Under the pieces are notes generated by a model. It did not search any database. It saw only the letters and a program-made list of their open reading frames with translations, and was not told the origin of the DNA. 64,000 nt of DNA from Arbacia lixula. Taxonomy: Eukaryota; Echinodermata; Echinoidea; Arbacioida; Arbaciidae. Positions 12,157-25,800 of the stretch are shown one piece after another (the stretch's first letter is position 1; each line of letters starts with the position of its first letter). The DNA is taken from assembly GCA_963669155.1 (NCBI GenBank), contig OZ022597.1, positions 18,173,127 through 18,237,126 of the forward strand, written 5' to 3'. Made by a program: the position numbers and the translations under genes.

Positions 12157-13921
12157 CACCTAACCATACCCCTCCCCACCCCACCCCAATCCAACCACAC
12201 CGCCCTCGTATACCTCACCTTCTGTTCAATCATCCGACTCGCATTGTGTGCATGCTTTCATCTTCCTGCATCGTCTGTGATGAATGCAGATTCGTGTATT
12301 ACACATGCTATTATATACGAGTTCGGTTTGCCGCTGCCGATTTACACCTGCAAGCGTTTTCCCTTTGCGGTAAAAAAAATACCAAATAACGATCTTTAGA
12401 TCCCCAGTTCAGCCCCCAAATTAAAAAATACCAGAATGAACTAACCCGTATAAGGCCCAATCACGTCAGTGCGGCAGACGATAGCGGCGAATTATTCATG
12501 TGTGAATGTATACCTCCTTCTATGCCTGACAAAACGTGATTTTACAGGATTTCTATGTGTCAGTTGTGAACGAGATGAGTTTGTATATGTGGTGAATAGG
12601 TGCGGGAGTGTAACTTAACGACTGATACGATCTCGATGAATAATGATTAAAAATATATAATGCACATTCCTTTTCATTAGATATATTTAAACTGTTTTGA
12701 TTTAATGTGAATGCAATCCATGCCTGTATTTATATATTGACGCGGTAAAGATTACAGACCTGTGATCAGAGCAGACCTTTCACTCGTCATCATAGATTAC
12801 GGATTCGATTCGTTTCAACGAGATCATTGTGGGACGATCCATTCATGTGACCATGGAAGCACACAAACATCGGATTTGTGATCACGTGACTATGGTTCCA
12901 GTAATGTTTACCATTGACTTTAAACATTTTGTTTCATACTTGCAACGTATTTGTTTCTGGGTGTCAAATTCCTTTTCCACTAATTTGATTAATTATTGTG
13001 ATAAATAGAATTGTTCAAGTGCAAGTTATCGTCTATTTATATCAAATACATTTTCTCATATCTCCTGCATTATTCAATGTTTGTGATACGTATTTCATAC
13101 ATTGGTTTTGTTCTCAGTCCGGTGACATTTTGTTTGTATTTAGATACGTTTTCTATTTTTACCTCATTATTCGAAGATGGTGAATAAGAATGAGGACCAG
13201 GAGGTGAAGAACAATGATAAGACAATTGAAGATAGGCGGAAAACAGAGAGACAGGATTAAGCGGGGAGAAGAGACACAAAGAGATAGGGCGAGAGAGAGG
13301 GACGGGGAAAGAGGGGGCTAGATAGAGGGGAGAGGTGAGTGGGGAGAAAGAGATACATGTACATCAAGAGCGATAGAGAGGGAACAATATAGTAAGATAT
13401 AAATACATAAACACTGCATAGAGGGAGAGAGAAATATTTAGATAGATTAGAGGGGGGAAGTTAGATGTCAATGACAGACAATAAATACTTATAAAAATGG
13501 GGCACGGACACGAGAGGGAGAAAACCACAGTGACACCTGTAGTTGAAGAGGACGAGGAACGGAGTAAAATGGGACGGGTATGATAAAGGAAGGACGGGGG
13601 GAGAAACATTAAATGAAGCTGTATGAAACAAGAAGATGAAAGCAAATCATCGGAGTGGTCTTGGTGTGTGGTGAAAAAGAAAAACAACGGAATAATTATT
13701 TGATTTGTGACATGTGAAAACTCAGAAATGTTTAGATTTTGGTCGTTTTTTTTGCTCCGACATTTTTTTAAAGTCTACAATTGTTTAAACCTTGGCCTTA
13801 CTATAACACTGTCCAAGTTCACATTGGTGATTCAGGATGATAATTAGTGGATGTTTTGCTTACGGAGAAGGCTGGTCGCCAAGATGAACTTGCTTTGTAC
13901 ATGTATATATTCTCTCTTTCA

Positions 13922-13927
13922 AATAAA
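13922..13927 (+). terminator. Candidate poly(A) signal for SYT12-like gene (proximal)
   Basis: AATAAA hexamer 1.77 kb after the stop, in AT-rich sequence with T/G-rich sequence within 40 bases downstream. Confidence 0.4.
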
Positions 13928-14622
13928 AGTATATCTATTTATTCGAATCATTGAGTGTCAGCTGTCTATTTTAGTTTACTAGTAAAGACTTTTCAAAATC
14001 TCCAGAGCAAGAATTGTTCAACCCGTTGTCTAGAGATGTATTGGTCGATGTTTGTTTATTCATTACACTGGTGCAACACATGCACGGAAAGTTTATGTAT
14101 GCGAAAACTTGGATGTCTGTAAAACATGGACCCGTCTTATAAAGGTGCGATTGATATCAATCATAACTATGTACATTACAGATAAAGGATTAGACGCAAG
14201 ATCGATTTAGATCAATCGTAAGTGTTTATAAGACGGCACCATGTGTTGTGTGTCATGTTTAAAACATGTTCTGGTCAATGCATTTGTAAGTGCAACATGT
14301 ATGATGATTGAGTGGAAAATAAATATGTATAATGTAATTATCACAAAATCAAGAATTGTCGCGATGTAAAAGAAATATATTCTTTTGTAAGCATTTATAG
14401 TACATTTGTATGTTGGTCTCATGTTTGACGCGCTTATTCGACATGTTGCGAGGGATTCCAGAGGGTTTATCAACAATTTCAAGTGTCTTGCATGATAATT
14501 AATGTTAAAAAGTGTACAGTTCAAAGTCTATGACATATGTAAGATTGTGTAACATATAAAGATCAGTATATTGATGTACTCATTCATTTGATGAAAGCTC
14601 TCATAACTGTATCACACGATTA

Positions 14623-14628
14623 AATAAA
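14623..14628 (+). terminator. Candidate poly(A) signal for SYT12-like gene (distal)
   Basis: AATAAA followed within 40 bases by a T/G-rich stretch, the usual downstream element. It is the last good signal before the CT-rich tract at 14.83 kb. Confidence 0.4.
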
Positions 14629-14827
14629 ACAGATTTTTGAGACGAAATAACTATTGAGTGGTACTTTGTATTTTATTACTAATTCATGATTTGAAAGGGC
14701 AAGTGAGCACTGAAGGAAAACATTTCCTTTCTGATTGAAAATTATATATATGGCCCACATAGAGCATTTTCATTAAGATCATCTACAAGTGTAAACAGCC
14801 TCTAATCCGAGCTGAGGAAATTTAATC

Positions 14828-15165
14828 TTCTCTCTCATGCCTCCCCTTCACTCTCTCTCTCACTCACTATCTCTCTCCTTCTCTCTATCTCTTTCTCTCT
14901 CTCTCCCCCTCTCTCTCTTTCTTTCGCTCCCCCACCCCTTTCACTCCTTCCCTCTCTCTCTCTCTCCCCTTTTCTCTCCTTCGCTCTCCCTCTCTCTCTC
15001 TCTTTCTCTCTTTGGCTCTCCCTCTCTCTTCCCCCTTTCTCTCCTTCGCTCTTCCTATCTCTCTCTCTCTCTCTATCTCTGTCTCTTTCGCTCACTCTCT
15101 CTCAATCTCTCTCTCTATCTCTTTCTTTCCTTCCCTCTCCCTCTCTCTCTCCCTCCTTCCCTGTC
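14828..15165. repeat. CT-rich microsatellite, SYT12-IARS2 intergenic
   Basis: Interrupted CT array with CCCC, TTTC and ATCT interruptions. Confidence 0.93.
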
Positions 15166-16117
15166 ACGCCATACACACACAGTCATAACTCCCACAGAAC
15201 CCTACTACTGTACATATATTCACAGATTCCAAATTAATAACTAGATAGCAGAGCTTCAAATCAAATTCCCATTGATTGCAATCTGTTATTGTGATCAAGT
15301 GAATTCTGCCCCAAGCATTTATACAAGTTAATTCAAATCACTGCAATACAGTTCATTGGCTTACCTGTTTAGCTTTTAAAATAAGCATAAGTCTTACTGC
15401 TAACACAGTGATACCCATACAATGGCTCACAGCATTTTCAGACAGGGTTCACTTTTTATAATTATACATGTATTTACTACAATCTGACAGCACAAGGAGT
15501 CAATACAAGCTCAGCCTAACCTATTGTGCCATAACTTAACTTCACAAAGACTTTCTTTATGCCACGGCCTTGGGCTGTAAGATTCTGATGAGTTCCTGAC
15601 ATTAGAAGAAAATTAGCGGAACAGCATTTATGGTAAAACAAATTGAGTCACATAAAGCAGGTATGAATGTATTCATTCAAATCAAATCAACTCAAGTTCA
15701 AACATTGATGGAGCTGTCAACATGATAAGTCTTAATGGCCATGGTGTATCTTTAATCTCCAGAAGATACTACTATTATGCAGGGCTACAGAACAGAGCAG
15801 GTTTTATCCTGATCCAATTGTACACAACTTGACCTGCATGTTAGTGTTGGAAACTGACATGGTTTCAGTAAATCACCCAAGAGAGTTGAAATAAATAAAC
15901 AAGTAATGACAGTATAAAGAAATGTGTTCTTTTTTTAAATAAATTTTTCTGATTGGCACCTGTGGATGAGATATAAGCTCCCCTCTCAAATCCATACAAA
16001 TCCATTCCAAAGCCTCCAGATTGATCTAGAATCTGACGTTCTTTCTAGCTTTGTAAATCTGTGAGGACAACAAAATGGAGTTATTAACTTGCCAAATGTG
16101 CTACCTCAAAATGGAAA

Positions 16118-16435
16118 ACAAACGCTTCCTCTATTTTCTCCTTCTTTATTGTGTTGTCCTTCCTCCCTCGTCCTGCTCTCCTTCCTCCTCTTCTCCTCTT
16201 TTTCCATCTTTCTCTTCTTCCTCCTCTCCTCTTCCTCTCTCTCCTGATGCTCTTACTGGTCTATCTCTTCCTCCTTCTTCTCCTTCCTCCCTGTCCTCTA
16301 TTTATTCTTTACCCTTCTTTCTCCTCCTCCTATTCATCTTCCTTCCCTTCTTCCTCGCCTCTTTCTTCCTCCTTCAAATTGTCTATCTCCTCCTCTTCCT
16401 CCTCCTCTTCTTCTTTCTTCTGATGTTCCCTCTTT
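16118..16435. repeat. Pyrimidine-rich tract downstream of IARS2
   Basis: CTT/CCT-rich stretch. On the IARS2 strand it is a purine tract just beyond the proposed poly(A) signal. Confidence 0.8.
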
Positions 16436-16692
16436 CATGCCCTTCCCACACACCTTTCATTCCTTATTCTAATGAAGGGACGTAAAAAGAGGACTCCTGA
16501 ATCTTCTTAATCTTCTTATTCTCAACTCTCTGTTAGGGGCATCATGATCCTCACTTCTTATTTCTCCTTATTTTTCTTTCCCATTTCATCTCTTCTCGTC
16601 TTTTTTCTTCTGATGGAAATTGAGGAGAACTCTCCTTCTTTACCTCCTCTTCATGTTTGGGGTTGTTACCCTAATCTTTCTCTTCTTCTGCC

Positions 16693-16698
16693 TTTATT
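16693..16698 (-). terminator. Candidate poly(A) signal for IARS2
   Basis: TTTATT on the plus strand reads AATAAA on the minus strand, 37 bases after the IARS2 stop. This would give a very short 3'-UTR; more distal signals are possible. Confidence 0.3.
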
Positions 16699-16734
16699 TC
16701 TTTCTCTATTCTCTTTCTCCTCCTAATGATGTTC

Positions 16735-16880
16735 TCATTCCCATCCCTCTGTGAGGGCCGTCATGCAGCGTAGACACAGCCTGTTTGGGACGAGAGAGGT
16801 GTGCTTCCTACAGCGGTCACAGCGGTAGTGAGCAGCCGGCTCAATGAGGGCGCTACACATCAATAGCTCCATAGATCCAT
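16735..16880 (-). CDS. IARS2: IARS2 exon 21: C-terminal zinc module and stop
   Basis: Encodes 47 whole codons plus the end of a split one, finishing GWE and TGA (16737-16735). Two CxxC knuckles, CDRC (991, 994) and CLRC (1006, 1009), match the C-terminal zinc finger of bacterial-type and mitochondrial IleRS. The Trp that usually follows the first knuckle (CWK in human) is Arg here (CRK). Confidence 0.92.
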
Positions 16881-19800
16881 CTGCAAAGTGATAAATGATA
16901 GAGTCAACTTAAAATTTCTAAGATGTCTACAAAATGTTACAAAAAGTCTGTAGAGGGACCCGAGCGTCAACTACTTGAGAAATCCACTTGCAAAGTGACC
17001 AGGGAATATTAATAACAATAATCAGCATTTAGAGACGCTATCTATCATACAGTCTACTCTTGTTATAGCAATGTGCTGAGGATCAAGTCAGGTACCTTGT
17101 TATAATAAAATCTCACTACACTGAATATATACCAGAAGTTTTCTTTCTGTAAATCATTTCTCAAAACCTGTCATTCCATCTCCGTGATACCAAATGTTGA
17201 ATGGATGTAATCAGCACAATTTTGTCATGAAATCCTTCTAGCATGTCTGAATAGCCCTGTCCAGAAATCAGTAGATGCACACTAAGTGCTTATAGTGGCA
17301 CCAAAGATTAACTTGGCAGCTGATTGCAATCAATTGCACAAAGTGACAGCAATTATTCTGTACAAATACATGGGAGCTGACGGACATTGATTGTGAATTC
17401 CTGCAGCCATTGCATGCAGACAACAAAATGACGATCACTATCTCCAGTGCATTATCAAAAGTTTACCATCAGTTTCCCTTGAAACAAACATGCACTATAT
17501 GTTAACTCCTTGTGTGCCTGTTTCCACCAGTAACACGAACACCTCCCAGGGTGCACCAGTGTAGTTGGCATACAGAGGGTTAAAACATTTCTGATAAAAA
17601 TACCTTCTGAAGGAAATGGAAGCTCTACTGTAATGAGCTGGCAACCATCTTGGATATCTATTGGTGGTGTTCCCATGGCAACGGTAGTGAAGGATGACAT
17701 GAGGAACTCTGTCAGGTCTGAGTCACTGTCCATCTCCTCCTCTTGGAGAGACTGAAGGAAAGTAAGAGGAGTGCTGTCAATCAAAATCAGCACTGAATCA
17801 GAACTGATGTCCAGGACATGTTCATCCTGGGATTGTGTAACAGACTGAGAGCTACAATTGATTGTTAAACCAAAAAGACCTATTGAGCGATCATTTTACG
17901 TATCAATCTAACGATACATCCATATCACCAAAGAAGTTGCGAGAGATGTCAATGGGAACTTGCGATGCACATGGATTGTAGCTGGTGTGCGTCTATCCTA
18001 ACTATACTATTGGTTGCAAACTTATACCTCAGCTTGGACATGCAATAGCTAGCAGTGGTGGTTTGTAATAGAGATTAAGTTTACAACCAACAGCTAACCC
18101 GTTCTTTGTGAACACAGGGCCCTGGACTATCCATAAACGTATTCACATTGAGCTAGAGGATATTACGGATGCAATCTGTCAGCGTAATACAAAGAGATAT
18201 CTACTAACATCCGTTTTGAAATTTCATGAGTGGTTATGAGTGGATATGAGTGGACATCAATAATGTCAATAGTATACACCATGCTGAGCCAAAAGATATA
18301 TACATCAGATATCTGTTCATGACAACCAAATTTCTGCTTTGAAATTTCAGATATGGATATCAGTTTTCATGCTACTGAGCTGATTTGCATCTTCACATTG
18401 AAATCTTGGAAGAAAAGTTTAGCATGTTTCAAGAGTTCAACATACAAATAGTAGATTTTTGTTTTTAAATTGTTACCTTTTCCAAGAACTGAATATGTGA
18501 ATGGAGCTCATTTCAAGTGAAAATGCGTTGTTAACATCGATCTTGATATTTTGCATTATTAGGCAGATTTGGTGTGGAACATTTGATCTCATACCTGGAA
18601 CAGATCCAGCAATCTCACGCTCTCGGTAAAGAGTGTCACGTCGTATCCTCTGCTTTTGGGGGCCTGAACAGCACCATGGAATGCCTCTCGTAGAACAGAG
18701 AGGGCCTCCCACTCCTTAGCTAGCTCAGGCTGGTTCCATGTAGGGTCGTGTGCAAACCATCCGACCTTGAACACACTTTTTTCTCCTGCAAAGTCAATCA
18801 GTAAACCAATTTAAAAAAATCTTAGTTTTTACAAGCACTTTTTGTTCATGGGATAACATTCATACACATATTATTTCCATAATATAAAGCTTTGATTGTT
18901 AAAGTGCCACACTTTAAAAGCAATGCTCCCAAAGATATATTCACCCTTTTACCCTCTCATTACTATTCACTGGTAGGTCCAACTCAGCTAAAACATAGTT
19001 TATTGCCTATAGAACTGAGAGAATTAATCAACAAAACAAAATCAAACAAAATTGTCCCCTTTCCTGAATGGTTTGTGCAGTTGTGACAGTAAGATGGCAT
19101 AAATGACAGTATTAGGTAATACTGCTGATCCATGCAGAGTTTTATTAGTTTTGTTCATTACCTTGAGCCTGTTTTTTACTAAGCCATGTATTTACAGGCT
19201 CGCTTTTCTCCACTCAGATCCTGAGCAGTTATTTCATTACAATGATTACAAAGTTTGATATCCTAACAAGACCAGGGTTCATGAAGCACAAACATCAAAC
19301 TGTGAGCAATTCAATGACACTTTCAATGACACTTTCAATAACACTTTCAATGACACTTTCAATGACACTTTCAATGACACTTTCGATGACACTTTCAATG
19401 ACACTTTCAATGACACTTTCAATGACAATGACACTTTCAAGGACACTTTCAATGACACTTTCAATGAAATACTGAGTAAATCTAATAATGGGCTAGAGAC
19501 ATAACCTACCTTTGTGTGTCCTCGAGTAGTGCAAGTAAACCTCCTCCGCCATGTGAGGGATGATAGGAGCCAGTGACCTTGACATGACCTCTAGGAGATG
19601 GTGAAGCACAGTCTGACATGACCTCCGTTTCCCACTCTCTGCATGCTCACTGTACAGCCTGACCAAAGCAATCCACATGATAGAGATAGACTATGTAATA
19701 ATACTGACGCCACACATTTTACCACACAGGCTGTTTATTGTGGTGTATATTTTTTTGCAATGAAATTCTTCCAAAAAAAATGAGCCAGGGTGCAGTATAA

Positions 19801-22800
19801 TGACACCCTAAATGAAAAGCACATGTCAGGAGTAAGATATAAGAGGTAGAAGTGTAAGATGTTAGAGGTAGAAGACAACCAGGTATATAAGAGCCATTCT
19901 GCTTTACATATAGATCCCAGTCTATTTCAGCTATGGGTCCCAGTCTATTTCATCTATGGGTCCTAGTCTAGTTCAGAATACCAGGATGAGAAAGGAATCA
20001 TCTTAAAATGAGTCATTGAATTTAAACATACTCTCTGGACTCGGTGTTGACAGCCTTGAATATATAACCTCTCCATTATAAAGGACAAGTAACAGTGTGG
20101 ACGTACCTGTCTTTGACGGTGTCCAAGTAAAATGAGGAGATCTTATTGTGAACTAAGTCGGTCGCTATCCGTGTCACCTCGCTAAACTCGTACTCATCGT
20201 ATGCCTTGGTCACATGACCCCCGTACTCATGCACCAGGTGCAGCATGTAGCGGTCCAGAGGTCGAAGGTCAGCATAGTCGCAGAGGTCAAGATCAGCATG
20301 GAAGTCGTGAAGATTACCCAGGAAGTAGCGGAAAGTGTTGCGGAGCTTCAGGATGTTCTGATTGGTCATTGCAAAGAGGTCGGGACTCACATGGATGCGT
20401 CCCGACCAATCAGAATCGGCCATTCGCCAGCGGAGGACATCAGCACCGTACGGGGGCTCTTTCTTCTTGTCCTGAGGAAACAAAATGAATGCAGTTTGAG
20501 GTAATGCATCTTTCTTGTGATACTCTCTAACAATGAGGCCACCAATCACACAGGAATGAATGCAGTTTGAGGTAACACATCTTTCTTGTGATACTCTCTC
20601 ACAAAGACTACAATTTATACTGTGGAGCTTTCTTCTCATCCTGGAGAAACAAAATCAATGCATTAGATTTTTTTCAATAAATACTTGTCCTACTGGGGAC
20701 TCCTGAATACATATAAACAAGAGAAGTTGAGGCCTTGTGTACGAGCAGGGGGGGGGGGGGGGGGGGTTACACACTGGCACTGAGTCAAACTGAAATAAAG
20801 GAATAATTGAGACCTACACAACAAGCAAATCCTCGTTGCTCTTACCTTTCCCCCACTCACAATGACGTCAGGATCAACCACGTTGCCTAGCGACTTGGAC
20901 ATCTTCCGACCCTCTGGGTCGAGTGCAAATCCATGAACCAGGACTGACCTGGGGAGAAGAGATCACAAGAGTGATAAACAGCCTGTGATCAAGGACATTT
21001 TACAAAGAGTATATGGCCATTAATAAGGATTGCATGACTTGATCTCCTTGCCATCTTCTATGGATTATACATTCATAGCACTATGTGAGAGCTGGTGTCT
21101 GATGACAATTATCTTAAGCTCATTGATGTCCAAGATCATGTATAATATGTGTAGTAGACTGGTACCCTATCTTACTTGTAGGGCGCAGTGCCTTGCACAG
21201 CAACACTGGTGAGCAAACTGGTCTGGAACCAGGCTCCATACTGATCCTCCCCCTCCATGTACACATCAGCTTGCTGACCAGCATCTAAGCATTGATGGAG
21301 AGAGAAATGAAGAAAGGAAGAAAAAAATTGGGAGTGTTACTTCTTGTACTACATGTACTACTGCTAATACTATTACTACTACTACAAATACTACTACTGC
21401 TACTAGTATCTTCTTCTCCCTTTTCTTTCCCCTTTTTAAAGACACTGTTTAATCGTGTAAAGTAAACTTCTTTTGTTGTTGTTCCTTTTTGTTAATATTG
21501 TAAAGGGGTATTTTATTTTGTTGTTATATATGTTGTTGATTAAGTATGTCTAATTACGCAGTTTATTTTTTACACCACTTGTAAATGTTTTGTATGTATA
21601 TACAGGGCGCACCTGTAAAGTAGTTTTTTAACTGAGGTTGCCTACCCTGTATTTTTAAAGAAGACTTGAATAAATAAATGAATAAATAAATAAATATCAG
21701 ATCAGTCATATAATATCATCACCATTTAGGACATGTGACCATGAAGCTCCGCTATCAAACCAGATGTCCAGAATATCTTGACCCAGGATGCAGTCATCAA
21801 GCTGCAACCCACTCTGAAACAACAACAACAACAACAAGAAATTTACAGGGAGAGTGATATTTTTTAAGATGTATTTATTGGATATCATTACCAGGGTAGC
21901 ATTCCTGTTTAAGTGTTGAAGCAAGATTGCAATGTCAATGAAGTACCAAATTGGTGTTGTGATATCCATTGTTCTGTAGGTTTCTGGTTCTAAACAACAT
22001 CACTTCAGCGAGACTTCCACTAGGCCAACATTGTCTAGTGGGCTAGTGTCGGGCACTCTCAGTAGGAATGCCTGGTGTGATCACTGCTGTTTACTCTACC
22101 CACATAGTTTAGAACTAGTGGGCTTGACATCATGCTCATATGCCATCACGCTTCGGTACCTTATATTATGTTCAACATCTAGAAGCATAGTTACCTTTCC
22201 CAGAACAGTTCTCGGAATAATCTGATCCTTGTCTAACGTCCACCAGCAGTCACTCCCATGATGCTTCACCAGCTCTGTCACATGACTCACAAACTCTCTG
22301 TCATTGGTTGAGAAAGAGGACACACCAAATGCAATTCAGAAAGGTTTTCCCTGAGGAACAAGATATGGGGCACATGGAAAACATAATCATCGTAAGTTAT
22401 TGGTTTTAAGAAAACAAAGCCTGACATTTCTTCAGCTGCAATATATCAACCCTCCAATGCAGAAATTCAAATTCTTGCGAGTAACATTCATGATTATCAA
22501 ATATTATGCATGCTTCTGTATCATATTTCATGGAAGAGAGCAGTAATCTATGTTTATAAATTACCTTGAAGGCCAAAAGGAAGAGGAATCTTTTTTTCGC
22601 ACGGATCCAATTTAATAAAGGAAACGGTTTCTCCAGTTGAAAGGAAAATGCTCTGAGGGTATCCAAGCCCACTGCCAGGGAAGGCATAATATTTGATAGG
22701 TGTGGAAGGAGGTATGGAGGGGCAAGATCTGCACCCATAGCCTGTTACAAGCTACAAGGGATAGGCAAAATCTATACCCATAGCCTGTTACAGCCTATAA

Positions 22801-25800
22801 GGGATAGGGGAAATCTATATACCCATAACCTGTTACACCACAAGGAACAGGGGGCACATAAACCCATAGCCTGTTACAAGGTACAAGCTACAAGCTAACG
22901 AGGGCACTTACTTGCTCACAATAGGCTCATCGGTGTGGATGTTATAAGCTACTGGGATGGGGGGACATCTAAACCCATAGCCTGTTACAAGCTACTGAAA
23001 GCACTTACTTGCTCACAATAGGCTCATCAGAGTGGATGTTATAAGCTACTGGGATGGGGGGACATCTAAACCCATAGCCTGTTACAGGCTACTGAAGGCA
23101 CTTACTTGCTCACAATAGGCTCATCAGAGTGGATGTTATAAGCTACTGGGATGGGGGGACATCTAAACCCATAGCCTGTTACAGGCTACTGAAGGCACTT
23201 ACTTGCTCACAATAGGCTCATCAGAGTGGATGTTATAAGCTACTGGGATGGGTACTCCCCAGACCCTCTGCCTTGAGATGCACCAGAAGGTCCTGGCAGC
23301 AAGCTGGCTGCGCATCGTATTCCTCCCGTATGACGGCACCATGTTGACCTCTTCCAAGCAGGCCTGACAAACACAGACATAAACACATCACCTTCTTTAA
23401 TGTGTTCAATGTAAGCAATGTGTTCTTTAGTGAGCAGTGATGTTCTTAACCAGACACTCAGCTTCCATTCCATTTTCACTCTTCATACATTGAAAAATGT
23501 GGAGGAGCTTCAGATTTAGCTACGCTCTCTCCCTTACAAACATTATACAAACCTGTCTACAAAGATCAGGGGTGGTATTCCAGAAGTTATCCTAAGTTTT
23601 TACCTAAGTTTTCTCCTAAATCCCCGAGTTAGGAGGTGCCTAAGAGAGCAAGAAATTCGTATTCCAGAACGTCCTCTTAGTACTCTCTTAATGCAAATTA
23701 GGGAGGGCTTGACCATGCCCAGTGCGCATTTATTAGCCGATGGGTCAAAGTGTTTCATTAATGAACAGTCGATCACAGTCACAGCATCTCAGCGGGGCCT
23801 TCCCCTAGGATTGATCCTTACTTTGTGGTCGCGCAACTATGTGTGCGCACATCAATCATGTATGCGTGCTTACACAAATAAATGCTGCTCTTTTTTATTG
23901 CGTGTGTTATGAATGTCTAAGACAGGGGGGGGGGGGGGGGTCTCCTACATTTTATCTAAAATCCTCTCTACGCGCATTCTGGAATACCAATCCTGTTAAC
24001 TTTATGATTTTCATAAATTTGCATAAAGATAGGAGAAAACTTAGGAGAACTTAGGAGAAATCTTAGGAGTGGAGTTAGGAGAAAAGTTAAGATGATTCTG
24101 GAATACCATCTTAGACTTAGGATAAGATTTCCCCTAAGTTAGCATTTAAGATCGTTCTGGAATACCACCCCAGTACACTCGACTCACATCCAAGAGGCTT
24201 ACACCTGTCCATAGAGACTGCTAGTTTGGTGTGCCTTGTGTGGTCTTTGATAGGTTGATAGTTTTCATAGTTGCCAGTATAATGGGTTAGCCAGCCCTCA
24301 CAGGTGCTTGCACCTTCTTGGTTAAACCCACATGTTATTGTCATTGTAATAGTTGATTGCATTTAAAGTTTTTATATGAAATGAATTTGACTTGAATTGA
24401 TTTGAAATGATTTTAATTGACAACTCTTTCCATTACTCACAGATGCTTTGTCTCTTAGGGCTGCAGTATCAACAAACCACTGCTTGCTGGCTCTGATGAT
24501 GATTGGCTGTTTAGTCCTCCAATCATATGGATAGCTGTGCTCGTAGTCCTCTCTATGAAGCAGGTGATTGGCTGATGCAAGCATTTGAATTACTAGAAAA
24601 TCAAAAGAGATAAGCACAAAAAAAGGCAATGTTCACAAACATTTGCATATCATTATTCAATGACTTTGTAATATACAACCTTTTTTTTAATTAATGAGTT
24701 TGGTAGAAAATAGGGGCAACTCAAAATCCGAACCATAGTATTCATAAATAAAATAAAATATTTGTTATTGGTTGATGCAAACATTTCAGAAATTCGCAAC
24801 AGAGAATCAAAATGAAGCAAGCTATTTACACTTAAAATCACACATTTCAATATAATACATGTACATTGTTTTACTGTGCTGAAGTTGCTCCTATCCATAC
24901 AAGAAGACTTCCACCTGCAGTGAACCAATATTGGCTCATGCTACAACAGTTTTTAGCTCTGGGTGCCATTCTGAATACATAGACCACGCATTGTGTTTCA
25001 TCACCTGTTTCATTAGCATCCAGTAACACATTCTTCCCTCTGAGCTGGTCTGTGATGTCATCGGTGTAGAAGCCTTCTTCATCCACCTGACAAGCCTGTA
25101 CATAGAGACAATCATGGACAAAAAGCTCAAGTCTTTTTAACGAAACTCTTCACTCACAACAGTTAATTCTCCATACAGCGTGGAAGGAACAGTTATCCCA
25201 TGTTGCACCAGCACTTCTGTTCTTTTCCTTCATTTACATTTTGTGTGACTAGCTCATCACAAATAAAAACAATGCTATCCACCCATTGTTTGTCCTGGTG
25301 AGTACACACGCCAGTACAGTGGCTGAATGTGCCAAATTAATCATGATTCAGGCTGCTTGTGCTGGTATGAATATCTTGTAGCCAAAGGGTTAACATACCA
25401 CAGGCAGCTTGTGCTGGTATAAATATCTTGTAGCTAAAGGGTTAACATACCACGGGCAGCTTGTGCTGGTATAAATATCTTGTAGCCAAAGGGTTAACAT
25501 ACCACAGGCAGCTTGTGTTGGTATAAATATCTTGTAGCCAAAGGGTTAACATACCACAGGCAACTTGTGTTGGTATAAATATCTTGTAGCCAAAGGGTTA
25601 ACATACCACAGGCAGCTTGTGTTGGTATAAACATCTTGTAGCCAAAGGGTTAACATACCACAGGCAGCTTGTGTTGGTATAAATATCTTGTAGCCAAAGG
25701 GTTAACATACCACAGGCAGCTTGTGTTGGTATAAATATCTTGTAGCCAAAGGGTTAACATCCCACCGGCAGCTTGTGCTGGTATAAATATCTTGTAGCCA

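Larger units (their letters stand above)
12157..14640 (+). other. SYT12-like 3' untranslated region (extent uncertain)
   Basis: No coding sequence follows the stop. AT-rich sequence with long poly-T and ATTTA-like stretches runs to two AATAAA signals at 13922 and 14623. The 3'-UTR is therefore either about 1.8 or 2.5 kb if one of these is used. Which one is used cannot be read from the DNA. Confidence 0.4.
14641..16734. other. Convergent intergenic region between SYT12-like and IARS2
   Basis: No gene seen. It holds a CT microsatellite (about 14828-15165), unremarkable AT-rich sequence at 15.2-16.1 kb, and a pyrimidine-rich tract (about 16118-16435). The IARS2 3'-UTR, read on the minus strand, must end somewhere in this stretch. 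Confidence 0.6.

Noticed and set aside
19242-19475. Met-Thr-Leu-Ser repeat protein
   Set aside because: Translation of a 12-bp minisatellite within an IARS2 intron.
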